From positions 71,275,910-71,339,909 of the forward strand of contig NC_081303.1 in assembly GCF_030435805.1 (NCBI RefSeq): a stretch of 64,000 nt of DNA. Direction: 5' to 3'. The stretch is from Mustela lutreola (taxonomy: Eukaryota; Chordata; Mammalia; Carnivora; Mustelidae). A program made the position numbers and the translations under genes. The notes under the pieces were generated by a model, which was given only the letters and a program-made list of their open reading frames with translations, ran no database searches and was not told where the DNA came from. Positions 48,871 to 60,186 of this stretch are shown piece after piece (the stretch's first letter is position 1; every line of letters begins with the position of its first letter).

Positions 48871-49068
48871 GAGTGGTTCTCAGCCAGGGGCTGTTTTGTC
48901 CCGACTCGGGGCACAAGTGTAGCTGTTGCTGGGGGGAGGGGTCACCAACATCCAGTGCTCAGAGGCCAGAGGCACTGCAGATCAGCCCCCTGCCCAGGAC
49001 GGGTCCACGACAAAGACGCATCTGTCCCCAAATGTCAGCGACGCCCAGCTGGGGAAAGCCTGTCCCAG
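48871..49068 (+). mobile_element. MER20 (hAT-Charlie non-autonomous DNA transposon)
   Basis: It starts GAGTGGTTCTCAGCCAGGGG and runs through the typical 'ccaacatccagtgctcagag' and 'caaagacgcatctgtcccca' to 'aaatgtcagcgacgccc'. The length of about 200 bp fits the 219-bp consensus, so the copy is nearly complete but diverged. Confidence 0.8.
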
Positions 49069-49711
49069 ACTCTGTTGACTCTGTTGAAAAGCAAGTAATC
49101 AACCAAAACGCAAGCTTGCGTGGGAGAGGGGGCTGAAGGAAGCCTTAGGGTTTGGGGGCAATCCTGAGCCTCGGGCCCCGGCGGGCAAGCGGGCTCCCCG
49201 TCCAGTCCTGACTGGCCCCGATGTGCCGCCGCTTTCTCTACGGCCTCCACACAATCTTCCTTCTTTCCACCTCCTTCTCGCTTCTTCCTTCCCTTGGCAC
49301 CTTCCCATTTAGCTGGGAGAAGGGCCCCAGGCCCCTAAGCAGAGGGTAGAGTCAGTGTTTGAGAAGCAGCAGGTTTCCAACCGACAACAGCCCTAAAATC
49401 TGGGAACAAGTCCAGAAGTGTCAACCTCTGAAACTGACAACAGAAAGTAGATGAGATTAATCACTGTGATAATCTTCCAGGAAACAACCCACCTAAGGAA
49501 TTCTGGCCCAGGCTGCTGCTGATAAGGCTTGGCAGAGTCCTAATCTCTGTCAGGGTCCAGGAATGCCTCCCCGAGAAGGGAAGCACTTAAAACCCACCTG
49601 TGTGAAATCTGCTGTAATCTAGGAAATTTCAAAATGTTTGTCCAGGGAAGTGCCCTAACAGGGAATCTTTTAATGACTCGTAACTCGGGCTGCCTGTAAT
49701 GGTTAGGAATG

Positions 49712-49757
49712 TGTGCACATGTGTGCGTGTACGTGTACATGTGTGTGTGTTTGTGTG
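49712..49757. repeat. (TG)n-rich microsatellite
   Basis: Imperfect TG/CG/CA dinucleotide tract (GTGTGCACATGTGTGCGTGT and onward) that abuts a truncated SINE. Confidence 0.85.
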
Positions 49758-49833
49758 CCTCGATCGCAGGACCCTGAGATCATGACCTGAGCTGAAGGCA
49801 GCGGCTTAACCCACTGAGCCACCCAGGCGCCCC
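49758..49833 (-). repeat. CAN SINE, truncated
   Basis: Only the tRNA-like half is present. The reverse complement begins GGGGCGCCTGGGTGGCTCAG and stops at the 'tgcgatcgagg' position, where the TG-rich tract takes over. The retained part is almost consensus. Confidence 0.92.
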
Positions 49834-50274
49834 GTGCCCATTTTTTGGTGGGAAATATCTGTAGCCTTCATCAGAGGGGCCCCTGGGCTCCAAAGAGTGA
49901 AGCCCCCAGCCCTGGTGTTGGCCCGCAGTTCCCGAGCCAATGAGAGAGGAAAAAGATAACCCAGGGAAGACGGGGAGGCGAGTTCCTCCCCGGAGACGGA
50001 GGTGTCTGTGTCTTCAGCGTTCAGACTTACTGATGTGCACACAGGAGCCCCTTCGCGCACGTGTGCGAGCATACGGCTGTGACCACGGTGGGCTCGCGGC
50101 AGGTGTCCTCTCTCGAAAAGAGTGGGAAACCCGTAGCCGAGTCCTCCGATGGCTGGTCACACAGCGCGTGCCTTCGAAGCATATTTTGAATTTCTTACCG
50201 TTTGAAAATCTAATTAATAGGAATGGACGAAAGTGGGGTAGGAGACGTTTCACCCAAAGCAAACAAAAGTGCAG

Positions 50275-50560
50275 GATGAGCTTGGAGTCCTGGAAATAGA
50301 AAGAAGGCCCTTGTGGCTAAGAATAATAATTGGCAGGACAGGGAAGCGGAGGCAGGGCGGTCATAGACCTTGCAGACCACGGCGAGAAGTTAAGGGGTTT
50401 CCCCACATGCGACAGAAAACCATGGAGGGATTCCGGCACAAAAATGACATTTAAAAAAAGTCCCTCTGCCAACACAGTGAGAACGTGTTCTAGAAAGATG
50501 CCCCTGGAGGTCACTGGAGCGGTGCAGGTGAGAGGCGCTGGTGGCCAGTCTTGGGAGTCA
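50275..50560 (+). repeat. L2-like LINE 3' fragment
   Basis: 'tagaccttgcagaccacggc', 'aaaaccatggagggattccg' and 'ggagcggtgcaggtgagagg' follow L2 3' ends (…agccatggaagggttttaagcaggagagtgac…). Confidence 0.55.
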
Positions 50561-51334
50561 GCGGCCCGATTCCAGACAAACTCACAGCTCCAGGGGGTGT
50601 GGGGATCTAGGGGGACAGCAACAGGCAGAGGGGCAGGTAGTGGTCAGCCAGGTCCAAGAAATGCCATCACGTTTTTAAAGCTCAGGCTCTTAATCTGTAG
50701 CTTGCACACGTACCACTTACTTTATTTGGGGGCCTTGCCTTCTGACTGAAGACCCCACCCCCCGATTCACCTAGGGAATGTCGCACCCTTCCCAGCCCCA
50801 CGCTTTCGCTCTAGCTTCTCTGTGTATTTGAGGGGTTGGCAGGAGGTCACTGTTAACCTGGAAGGAAGGCCAAGTCCGCCAGTAAATCTCTCCCTGGGCC
50901 TGTAAATATTTGTATATGGTCCATTAACTGTGTTAAGTCGCTGTGGATAAACCAGGCACTGACAGGCAATTCTCGTAAACCACCTAAAGAAAACCCACTT
51001 TGTGGATTATTTGCAATAACATTTTAATTTTTCAGAGCGTTCTGTGAAAGCCTGCCTGAGCTGGCTCCCGGCACTCCGCACATTTCCGGAGCGGCTCTCT
51101 TCACCGCGTTTAGCGTATGACTTGACTTTAAAAGCCGCCCAAGCAAAGCTGAAGTAGGCAGGTAAGCCCGCTGATGACACCCAGCGCGGGTGTTCGTCCC
51201 CGCACAGCTAACCACAGCGGGCGGACTATGTCTAGCTCCTCCTAACAACTAAGTAACATAATAACCAACGAGTCTACCCAAGGACCCCAGCTTCCTTTAT
51301 CTTTTAATTTAAAATACAGTTTTCCTCTTTCTTT

Positions 51335-51544
51335 CTTTCTTTCTTTTTTTTGTTTTAAAGATTTTATTTATTTATTTGAGAGACAGAGATCACAAGCAGG
51401 CAGAGAGGCAGACAGAGAGAGAGGAAGGGAAGCAGGCTCCCTGCCGAGCAGAGAGCCCAATGCGGGGCTTGATCCCAGAACCCTGGGATCATGACCTGAG
51501 CCGAAGGCAGAGGCCTCAACCCACTGAGCCACCCAGGCGCCCCC
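51335..51544 (-). repeat. CAN SINE, full-length and young-looking
   Basis: The reverse complement is near consensus: GGCGCCTGGGTGGCTCAGTG, 'cctctgccttcggctcaggt', CT-rich stretch, tail. A (TTTC)n tract lies at its antisense tail. CCTCTTTCTTT on both sides is the probable duplication. Confidence 0.92.
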
Positions 51545-51764
51545 CTCTTTCTTTTTTTGAAATCAGAACAGTATGTCCGTTAACAAACAATGTTAAAAAG
51601 ATAATCTGGAACACAACAATTCCGAGTGCACTATCCAGAGGGGACCACTGAGGGAGTTCCTTTCTCATCTCTCTACAGACTGTGTAGTTTCAAGAGACAC
51701 TGATTCAATAGTAAACTGAACTTATTTGTTTTAACTTCAAATGAAATTAAAATAATGCCTTTAA

Positions 51765-51919
51765 GGGGCACCTGGATAGCTCAGTCAGTTAAGTGTCTGA
51801 CTCTTGATCTCAGCTCAGGTCTTGATCTCAGGGTCATGAGTTCACGCCCCGTATTGGGCTCCATGCTGGGTGTGGAGCCTACTTAAAATAATAATGATAA
51901 ATAAATAAACTTAAAAAAA
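51765..51919 (+). repeat. CAN SINE, older type
   Basis: GGGGCACCTGGATAGCTCAG, 'aagtgtctgactcttgatct', 'gagttcacgccccgtattgg' and GGAGCCTACTTAAAATAATA tail. It has no long CT-rich stretch. Confidence 0.9.
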
Positions 51920-51960
51920 ACTTTAGCAGTGTATCATATCTTTCAATAATAAATATTTTG

Positions 51961-52077
51961 GGGGGCACCTCGCTGGTTGGGTTGGTGGAGAATCTGACTC
52001 TTGATCTCGGGGTCATGGGTTCAAGCCCCACGTTGGGTGTAGAAATTACTTAAAAAAATAAAATCTTTAAAAAAAAT
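51961..52077 (+). repeat. CAN SINE, short older type
   Basis: GGGGGCACCTCGCTGGTTGG, 'ctgactcttgatctcggggt', 'aagccccacgttgggtgtag' and an AAAAAAATAAAATC tail. It sits about 40 bp after the previous SINE. Confidence 0.9.
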
Positions 52078-52082
52078 TAAAT

Positions 52083-53533
52083 ACTTTTCAGGACTTTTTC
52101 AGACTAAGAATGCCAGGAATTTCATCCTGTGAAAGTACTCATTTATCTACTTCTCAGTCCGTGTGGGCATTGTTCTGTCTGTTTTTGTGTTTTGCTGTGA
52201 TAGTAATGAAGTTCTAGAACCTAGGTGAGGTTCGGTGAGGTGAGGCCCGGAGCCGATGACCAAGAAAGAATGCTTGAAACATCTTTGGTGCAAAATGGTG
52301 GTTTACGAAAGCAGGGGGACAAGACCCCGTGGGCAGGAAGAGCTGCTGCCCCGGGGATGTGAGGAGTGCTCTCTTATATACTTGTAAATTGGGAAGGGGA
52401 TTAGGGATGGCTAAGTCTCTAAGGAATTTTGGAAGCAAGGTTTCTAGGACCTTGAGGGGCTAGCTATTGTTTGGGGAAAAGGTTATTCATTACCAGTAAT
52501 AAAACCTTCTCCTGAGACCCTTTAGATGTCTATCAGTGGGCCATATGCTTGGGAATGATTGTCAACACTATCTTGCAGGTTTAGAGATAAAGTTTCCAAA
52601 GGACTGAATTGTTCAAGTAGACTTACAGGATCCTGGCTGGGGGTAGAGGGGGTCGGTCAGGCTAGGATTGCCCTTTGCCCCTTAGCAAAGCCTTAAGGTG
52701 GGGGTAGTTGAGTCCCTAGAGGAGAGTCACTCTGCCCTGTTTTAAGGGCTTGTCAATAGGTAAGGAAATTTAATAATTTTTCTTCGGTCTCTGTTTCCCA
52801 CATCAATAGCAGTAATGACATTTTGCAACTAAATACTTGTATATATTCTGATTTCCTTAGATTAACCTTCCAGAAATAGACTTGCTGAGTCGAAGGTTCT
52901 GACACATATTGCAGAATTGTTGTACACATTGTTTGTGTATCCTTCTACCAACCATGAATGCCTTTTCCGCCTGGACTAAAAACAAAAAACAAAACAAACA
53001 AACAAAAAACCAAACAAATAAAAAACTTTTGTCAAATCAGTAGGGGGAAATGGCATCATGTAATTGGCTAATTTGTATTTGTTTAATTGCTAGTGAGACT
53101 GAATGCCTACCATATACTCATCAGCCATCGATGATTCTTATTTTGGGCTGGCTTTTCAATCCTGTGCTTCGGATCTTCCGGAGGTTCTTGTTACTGATTT
53201 GTAAGACCAGTCTCTGTCTCGGGGATATTGACCCCATGTGTTTTTAATGTTTTTCCTAATCTGCCACTGACCTTTTATTTTTTGACCTGAAATTATTAAA
53301 AAGTATATATATAATCAAGGCCAGTCTTCTCTTTTTCTGATTTCTGGATTTGTTGTTATTTGTAGAAAGACTTCCCCACTCCAAGATCATATAAATATTT
53401 AAGTATTTTTTTTCCCAGTGCTTGTTTAGTTTCATTTTTTTACATTTAAATCTTTCTTCTGTGGCCTTTATTTGGTGTCATGTAAGAGGAAGAAGCTTAA
53501 TTCAATTTATTTCAAATGATTAGCGATTCGAAA
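52083..53533 (+). mobile_element. L1M-type LINE 3' end fragment, interrupted
   Basis: Pieces such as 'agaaatagacttgctgagtc', 'ggctaatttgtatttgttta', 'gaaagacttccccactccaa' and 'tttacatttaaatctttctt' follow the 3' UTR of old mammalian L1 (L1M) in order, in sense. A solo LTR (52207-52811) and an A-rich insert (about 52978-53030) interrupt it. No coding part of L1 is kept. Confidence 0.8.
52207..52811 (-). mobile_element. Solo LTR of an endogenous retrovirus (fossil), ERV1-like
   Basis: A 605-bp element begins TG and ends CA and is flanked on both sides by the 4-bp duplication GTAA (52203-52206 and 52812-52815). Read in reverse it has a TATA-box region and then a polyadenylation region, in the order of a gammaretrovirus-like LTR. 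It is a lone LTR, with no internal viral genes. It interrupts an old L1M fragment, so it is younger than that, probably from within carnivoran evolution. Confidence 0.75.
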
Positions 53534-54526
53534 ATTAATCAGTGTTTTCCTCCAAAATGTATTTCATTTTTAAAATTTAAATTCAGCTCATTAACATATG
53601 CTATATTCTTAGTTTCAGAGGTGGAGTTCACGGATTCACCAGCTGCGTGGAACACCCCGCGCTTGTCCCATCACACGCCCTCCTTAATGCCCGGCCCCGG
53701 TCACCCCTTCTCCTTACCCCTCTCCCCTCCAGCAACCCTCAGTTTGCTTCCTATGATTTCAGAGTCTCTTCTGCTTTGTCTCCCTCTCTGATTTCATCCT
53801 GTTTTATTTTTCCCTCCCTTCCCCTGGGATCCTCTGCTTTGTTTCTTAAATCCCACATAGGAGTGAGATCATAGGATAGTCGTCTTCCTCTGATTGAAAA
53901 ATTGATCAGTTTTGGTCCTGGTTAACATTTGCTCCCATTATATTTTCGCATGAGTTCTACGGGAACGTGCTGATTGGAAGTCACACACTGGGGGCCCGTG
54001 GTCACATCTAGCCTACGGACACGGTTAGTCCAGACAATTTTTGAATTCATTACCCGCATATAGAAATTGGGAATTTTGATACAGAAAGCGGATTTTACCA
54101 ATTCTCTTGAACAACCAGAATAACAAATCTGGGCTCGCTTTCCCTTTGCAAGGGATGTGTATTTACTGTCTCCATCCTCACGGAAGCTCCATTCGCTTTG
54201 TGCGCTGGAGGGCGTTGGAGGACATGATCACCACCACCAAGTTTTGTATGTTTATTTTGCAACTGAACATATTATAAGAACTCTCTAGTACTAATCATGT
54301 TTCAGTAAATTTTCTGGATTTAAAGGTAATTATGCCAGAAATGATAATTTGGCCTTCTCTTCCATATGTATATTTCCTAATTATTTTTTTCTTACCATAT
54401 TATACTTGCCTAAAACTTAACAATTTCAAATAACATCATGATAGCAGATGTCTTTCTATTGCCCCAGATTTTAATAGGAATGCCCCTAGCATCCGACGTG
54501 TAAGTATGAAGTAAACGGTGTTCTTC

Positions 54527-54731
54527 TTTTTTTTTTGTAAAAGATTTTATTTATTTATTTATTTATTTGACAGACAGAGATCACAAGTAGGCAGAAAGGC
54601 AGGCAGAGAGAGAGAGGGAAGCAGGCTCCCCGCTGAGCAGAGAGCCCAATGCAGGGCTCAATCCCAGGACACTGGGATCACGACCTGACCTGAAGGCAGA
54701 AGCTTTAACCCATTGAGCCATCCAGGTCCCC
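54527..54731 (-). repeat. CAN SINE, full-length
   Basis: Near-consensus antisense copy with (TTTA)n tail region. The duplication is TAAACGGTGTTCTTCT before it and TAAATGGTGTTCTTCT after it. Confidence 0.93.
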
Positions 54732-55224
54732 CTAAATGGTGTTCTTCTGTCCAGGAGCTATACTTCTGTGGGTCAGTGATGAACAGGTTCCTTATTAAAA
54801 TCAGTAAAATATGTTCAAGTTGATCAAATGAATTGCCAGCGATTATGGAGACTTTTCTCTGAATTTAATCCATTCAAATAGGAGATATGCCGAACCATGC
54901 GTGTGTTTTTATTACAAACGCCCACAGTGACTGACAGGATGGGCCCTAGTAGTAATACACTTCTCACTCTAATCGCCTATTTAAAAACCAAACAAGTAGG
55001 GATTTTGCATCTATTTTTGTGAATGAGATTCGTCTGTTATAATCTTCCTCTCTCTCTCTTTTTGGTGTTCTGACTTGTTGTTTCTTGAAATCTGCTGCGG
55101 GCAGCGTTCTTCCCGCCGCTGGTGCTTCCTCGGCTTTTAAGTCGGCTGGGACATTCTTTAAACCTGCAAGAAATTAATTTTTCATTATATGTTGCCTTTG
55201 CTTTCCACTTGAGATGTCTTCTTA

Positions 55225-55421
55225 AATTAAAAAAATTTTTTTAAAGATTTTATTTATTTATTTGAGAGTGAGAGGAAGCAGGAGAGAGAGCACAAGCAGG
55301 GGGAGCAGGAGAGGGAGAGGGAGAAGCAGGCTCCCCGCTGAGCAGGGCTGGGTCCCAGGATGCCAGGATCGTGACCTGAGCTGAAAGCAGACGCTTAACG
55401 ACTGAGCCACCCAGGCACCCC
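55225..55421 (-). repeat. CAN SINE, purine-rich type
   Basis: The reverse complement starts GGGGTGCCTGGGTGGCTCAG and has a long CT-rich stretch with repeated CTCCC units. Flanks GAGATGTCTT and GACATGTCTT look like the duplication. Confidence 0.9.
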
Positions 55422-56407
55422 GACATGTCTTTTTTCGGTGTTTTACAATTTTGTTTGAGACGGGTTGTCCGTGCGGAATAGTGTAAAACACGGGTCTGTG
55501 CCATTTCAAGGGCAACAGTAAGCCTCACGCCCGAGCCGCACGTGGAGCCTCATTACCGCCTGCAAGTTCCTTCCGATGGCGCCCCCCTCACCCCCAGACG
55601 GACCCGCTCTCCCGAGTTGTGCGTACCTGCGTCCTCGCTTTTCGCCTCCAGTCCCCCCTTGGCTACGCATCCTGGAACAAGGTGGTGTCCACTTGGGCGG
55701 CGTCTGAGGCCCGCGTGTGTGGACTCACCCTGTAGTCTCGGGCGCCCCCGTGCCCCCCGCACCCTCCGCATGTCGTGTGTGCAGCTCGTTCCCGCTTGTG
55801 ATCGGGGCCTGTCCCTGTCCAGCCCACGCGCTCACTGTCTGCTCTGCTGTTGAAGGACATTCTTGCATTTGAGGTTGCAAAGGGGAAACCCGCTCCTTCT
55901 CAGTACCATACCCCGTTCTGTTTTCTACCTGGATGGTTAGAGGGGTTTGTTTTTTCTTTTTCTCTGTCTGACATTCCATCTTTGCTAGAATCTTTCCGGG
56001 TGAAACTTCTTTTATGGCATCCGCCTGGCGTGTCTCATCTCCGCCCCTTTAATTCTGTATCTGGTAATGTTTTCCGCAGGTTCTCAACCTTGAGGGGAAG
56101 ATCTGGGTTTGTCCAGCCAGGGGGTGACCCACGTTCTGTTAGAAATGATGTGATCCCATTGAAATCTTTTAGTCTCGGCAAAGGAAACGAGTTTCTATTT
56201 TCCTGATGTCCGCAGCCTTCGAAATGTCACGGTCTGTGAGGGTCAGAGGGGCTGGCCGTGGGGGGTGCCGCCTCCGGTCTCAGGGTTCCCAGGCCGCAGC
56301 CAAAAGGCCTCCTGGCTCACTCGGGCCTGCCTGGGGTCACACGGCGGCAGGAGGGTTTGTCGTCTGTGCCACTAGTCATTTCATCTTGTGAAAGGCGAGT
56401 TTTTGTA

Positions 56408-56590
56408 TTTTTTTTTTAAAGATTTTATTTATTCATTTGACAGAGATCACAAGTAGGCAGAGAGATAGAGAGGAGGAAGCAGGCTCCCTGTTGAGCAGAG
56501 AGCCTGATGCGGGCCTTGATCCCAGGACCCTCGAATCATGACCTGAGCCGAAGTCAGAGGCTTTAACCCACTGAGCCACCCAGGCGGCCC
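56408..56590 (-). repeat. CAN SINE, full-length
   Basis: The reverse complement begins GGGCCGCCTGGGTGGCTCAG and is near consensus through to the AAATAAAATC tail. AAAGGC on both sides may be part of the duplication. Confidence 0.92.
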
Positions 56591-56800
56591 TTAAAGGCAT
56601 CCCCTCGAATGGTCATTTTGGACAGGAAACAGCCCGTGTCCCCCGTGCTGACTCTTGCGCTGCATCATGGACCTTTGGGCGTTTGCAAGGCCTCTCAGAG
56701 CTGGGGGGCGGGGGGAGGGTGGGGGGCGGGCAGCATCTTTTCCCCCCCCGATCCCTGCCCTGAGAAAGTCGGAGCCTATTCAGCGGGTATCATGGAGACC

Positions 56801-56916
56801 CCTCTGAAGGCTGCAGATGCCCAGGGGGGCCCTCTGAAGGCTGCAGATGCCCAGGGGGGGCCCCTCTGAAGGCTGCAGATGCCCAGGGGGCCCTCTGAAG
56901 GCTGCAGATGCCCCGG
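56801..56916. repeat. Minisatellite, about 30-bp unit, 4 copies
   Basis: Unit CTCTGAAGGCTGCAGATGCC followed by CAGGGGG-type linkers. Copies start at 56802, 56832, 56864 and 56893 and differ only in the length of the G/C linker. Confidence 0.95.
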
Positions 56917-58154
56917 AGCATAGGGTCCGCTCCCCGTGTTGAATCAGACGCCTCTCCTCTTCCTTTCTGGACAGCACGTGGGAGCCTGACCCTCTGCCCT
57001 CTGGCAAGGACACTGTGGGCAGGGGCCGGACAGTGTCCCTCATGCTTTTCTGTCCAGAAATGCCATCACTGGTGCACTGTCCGGCCGCTAAGGCGAGTCT
57101 CTCCAGTCCTGGAGTCTTAATGTTGCGTGGCGGCTCCTTCAGTGTCACCGAGGGTTTTGTGATCAGGCTTTGAAGGATGGGGCCATCTGGTGATCGCAGG
57201 GATATTTTTATTGTCTTAGGGCCTGACAAATCAGAGATGCCTTCCCTTCAGGGACCCTCCCGTCACAGCCCCCTTGCCGGGCCTGAAGGCCCCCATCAGG
57301 CTGTGATGACTTCCCTTCGTCCTGGGAAACGCATGGGGGTAGCAAACAGTGGCTTTGCTTACTGTTCCTAAGTACAGTGCATTCACATTTATACGCGCCT
57401 TTCCAAGAGAAGATAAATCACACACATTACGAGAAAGGATGAAAGCATGGGGATCACGACATTTCTGAGGGAAGGTTCTTTGCTTTTCACTCGCTGTATC
57501 ATGTGTCTAGCAGAGCAGGCCTGTCCATCCAGCTCGTCTCAGATGTTGAGTTACGACCCGGAGTCTCCAGCGTACAGCTCCCGCTGCAGCGAAGATAATG
57601 CAAGGGTGAGAACCTTCCCGGTTGTGTCCGTGGGGCTCGGCAGGGAGGGTAGGGCACCTCCAGCCAAGATCTGGAAACCGCACATATGACCATCAGTTCT
57701 TGGATGGAGAAAAGAGGGGAGAGTAAAATAACTCTCTGATTCCTTCCTGCCTGTTGGAGCCTTGAAACTCGTCTTTGACTACAGTACCCGGCAGGTGGGC
57801 CCAACCTGGGAAGAATTAGATAAGCCTCCTTTATCTCAGCTACAGGAGGATTAGATTAGATAGATAAATCTAATTTAGACCGGCCGGATGCCAAGACGAG
57901 AGACCAGCCAAAAGGACTTGAACCGTCTCTTTTTAGGTTGTTTTTTCTTATTGGACAGAGTGCCAGGCAATATTCAGGCCCCGTCCATGCCCCCTCGGGC
58001 CTGGTGCAAATAGTCCTGGAGACCAGAGCCAGGCACCTGCTGCCCACAGCAGGGCCTTGGAGGGTGAGCGGTGGGCAGTGGGTGCAGGTGGGGCTCGTCT
58101 GACTGCTGTGTCTGCTTCCCCACGGGCAGAAAGTCTGGACCAGCCTCGTCAGCC

Positions 58155-58540
58155 AATCCTAACTTCCTTAGCTATTTAATGACTCCGTGTCTCAGTTTCC
58201 TGGTCTGTAAAATGGGGTTAAAAATGGACTGTCCTGGGCGCCTGGGTGGCTCAGTGGGTTGAGCCGCTGCCTTCGGCTCAGGTCATGATCTCAGGGTCCT
58301 GGGATCGAGTCCCGCATCGGGCTCTCTGCTCAGCAGGGGCCTGCTTCCTTCCCTTCCCCTCTCTCTGCCTGCCTCTCTGCCTACTGTGATCTCTCTCTGT
58401 CAAATAAATAAATAAAATCTTAAAAAAAAAATGGACTGTCCTTTCTAGGGATGTGGTGAGGATTAAATGAGTTAACAATGCTCTTGGAACCCTTTCTGGG
58501 CCAGAATAAGTACTTAATCAGTGCTAATTCTTCATGATGT
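58155..58540 (+). repeat. MIR SINE split by a CAN SINE
   Basis: The left half holds 'cagtttcctggtctgtaaaa' and the right half 'gtgaggattaaatgagttaa', which continue each other as in MIR. The CAN SINE at 58236-58427 sits between them with its own duplication. Confidence 0.8.
58236..58427 (+). repeat. CAN SINE, full-length and young-looking
   Basis: GGGCGCCTGGGTGGCTCAGT through AAATAAATAAATAAAATC, near consensus. The perfect repeat AAAATGGACTGTCCT on both sides marks the insertion. Confidence 0.95.
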
Positions 58541-58594
58541 ATTATTACCTTATTTGGACCATTGAGGAGTAAATTTCTCCCTATACTTTTAAAA

Positions 58595-58781
58595 TTCTTT
58601 TTTAGAATGTGAGCACAAGGGGTAGGGGTGGGGAGGGCAGAGGGAGAGGGAGAGAGAATCCCAGAGTAGGCTCCATTCCCAGCACGGAGCCCAATGTGGG
58701 ACTCGATCTTACAACCTTGAGATCATGATCTGAGCCAAAATCAGTGTCTGAGGCTTAACCGACGGAGCCACCCAGACACCC
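58595..58781 (-). repeat. CAN SINE, diverged
   Basis: The reverse complement starts GGGTGTCTGGGTGGCTCCGT, has a tRNA-like head and a CT-rich stretch, and ends in a degenerate A/T tail. Confidence 0.82.
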
Positions 58782-59639
58782 TTCTTCCTATTCTTTAATA
58801 GAAATGTTTAAATATTAAACAACTTGAATTCTGAATGAAGATGAATAGGAAATTCCTCTAATGGGAAATTTGAAGATAGCTTACATGTCTGCCCTTGTTG
58901 TAGATATATAGCCTGTTTTCTGGGTCCGGACACCTAGAGCCTTATAGACTTTGCTTAAAAACCAAAGATAATGCTTACAAAGTCTCTTAATCTCCCGGGC
59001 TTCCCATGAGAAGGACATGGGTACGTAGTGACAGTGAATCTCAACTCCGTGACGGCTTCTTCCCAAGAGACTCCTGAAACATTTGTTTTACAGTGGAGAT
59101 GACTTCCAGCAAGACAGACTATAAAAAGAATTTTCTTTCCCATTGATTTGTATTATAAAATCAAAGATATGATCACATGGAAAAAATACCCTAAAGATTT
59201 GGCAAAGATGCTTTATTAAGGAAGGAGTAGCAGCCGATGTGCTGGTTTTAGTCCACGATCAGGTTGTAAGCCCTTTTGGAGAAGGGACTCGTATTTGTAG
59301 CTCAGAGAGAGTTAGTACAGGATCTTCGAATGTGGCAGGCGCAGGAAATGTTGTTGATGGGCACTGGCCAGGTCTTTATAGCAGAAGCAGAATTTTTGAA
59401 AACTTAGAAAGAGCTCTGAAATTCTTTTCGAAATCACAGTATTATTTTAAAAATTAGTATATAAAGAGACAAAAAGAGAAGTACCTAGATCAGAGGGAAG
59501 GGGAGGAGCCTGTCTTGGCCCTGCCTTTCTGACACGCCGCTGGGGGTACCCTTAGGGCTTTAGGGGCACAAGGTTGTAGCCCCTGAAATGCTGTGATCCC
59601 CACCCCCTGTGATGCTAGATGAGGCTCCTTTGGCCGGGA

Positions 59640-59710
59640 CACCAAGCGACCCAACCGAGTTTATACAGCTGGCAAAGTGAGGACCAGAACTCGGGCTTGT
59701 AACTCGGGCT
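59640..59710 (-). repeat. MIR fragment, antisense
   Basis: 'acagctggcaaagtgaggac' followed by 'cagaactcgggcttgtaact' resembles antisense MIR. The phrase TGTAACTCGGGCTTGT is partly duplicated in tandem. Confidence 0.4.
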
Positions 59711-60186
59711 TGTTCTGGAAGACTCCAAGATCTCCCCTCTGTGTTCTCTCTATAACAGGAATTTCTCCTATTTTGATTTACAGGGGAGACAAGTAGGATC
59801 GACCCCAAGTGGCTCCTTCTATTTCCTAGAAAAAGAAATTGAGTGCAATACCCCCACTGACCAGTAGATGTCACTATGTGCCACGTTATTGAGCAGCCGG
59901 TCTTCACCCGACACGGTACTTGAATTTTCAAACTCTGGGGCTGGGGCCTGGGAGGAGCTAGCCTTCCCTGGCAGTCCCTTGGGCTCACCTCCAGCATCAC
60001 TGTTTTCTCAGCCTGGATCAAATGGAAGATTCTTGGCTTAATATCGAGGTCAGCCTCCCCAACTGAGATGCAGAGAGTCATTTCTATTAAATTACATTAA
60101 ATTAAATCACTTCCCGGCTGCCTTGAACGGAAGCCCTTTCCTTCCTCTTATATGGAGCCTCCTCATCAAAGCAGTGCAAACCTCCT

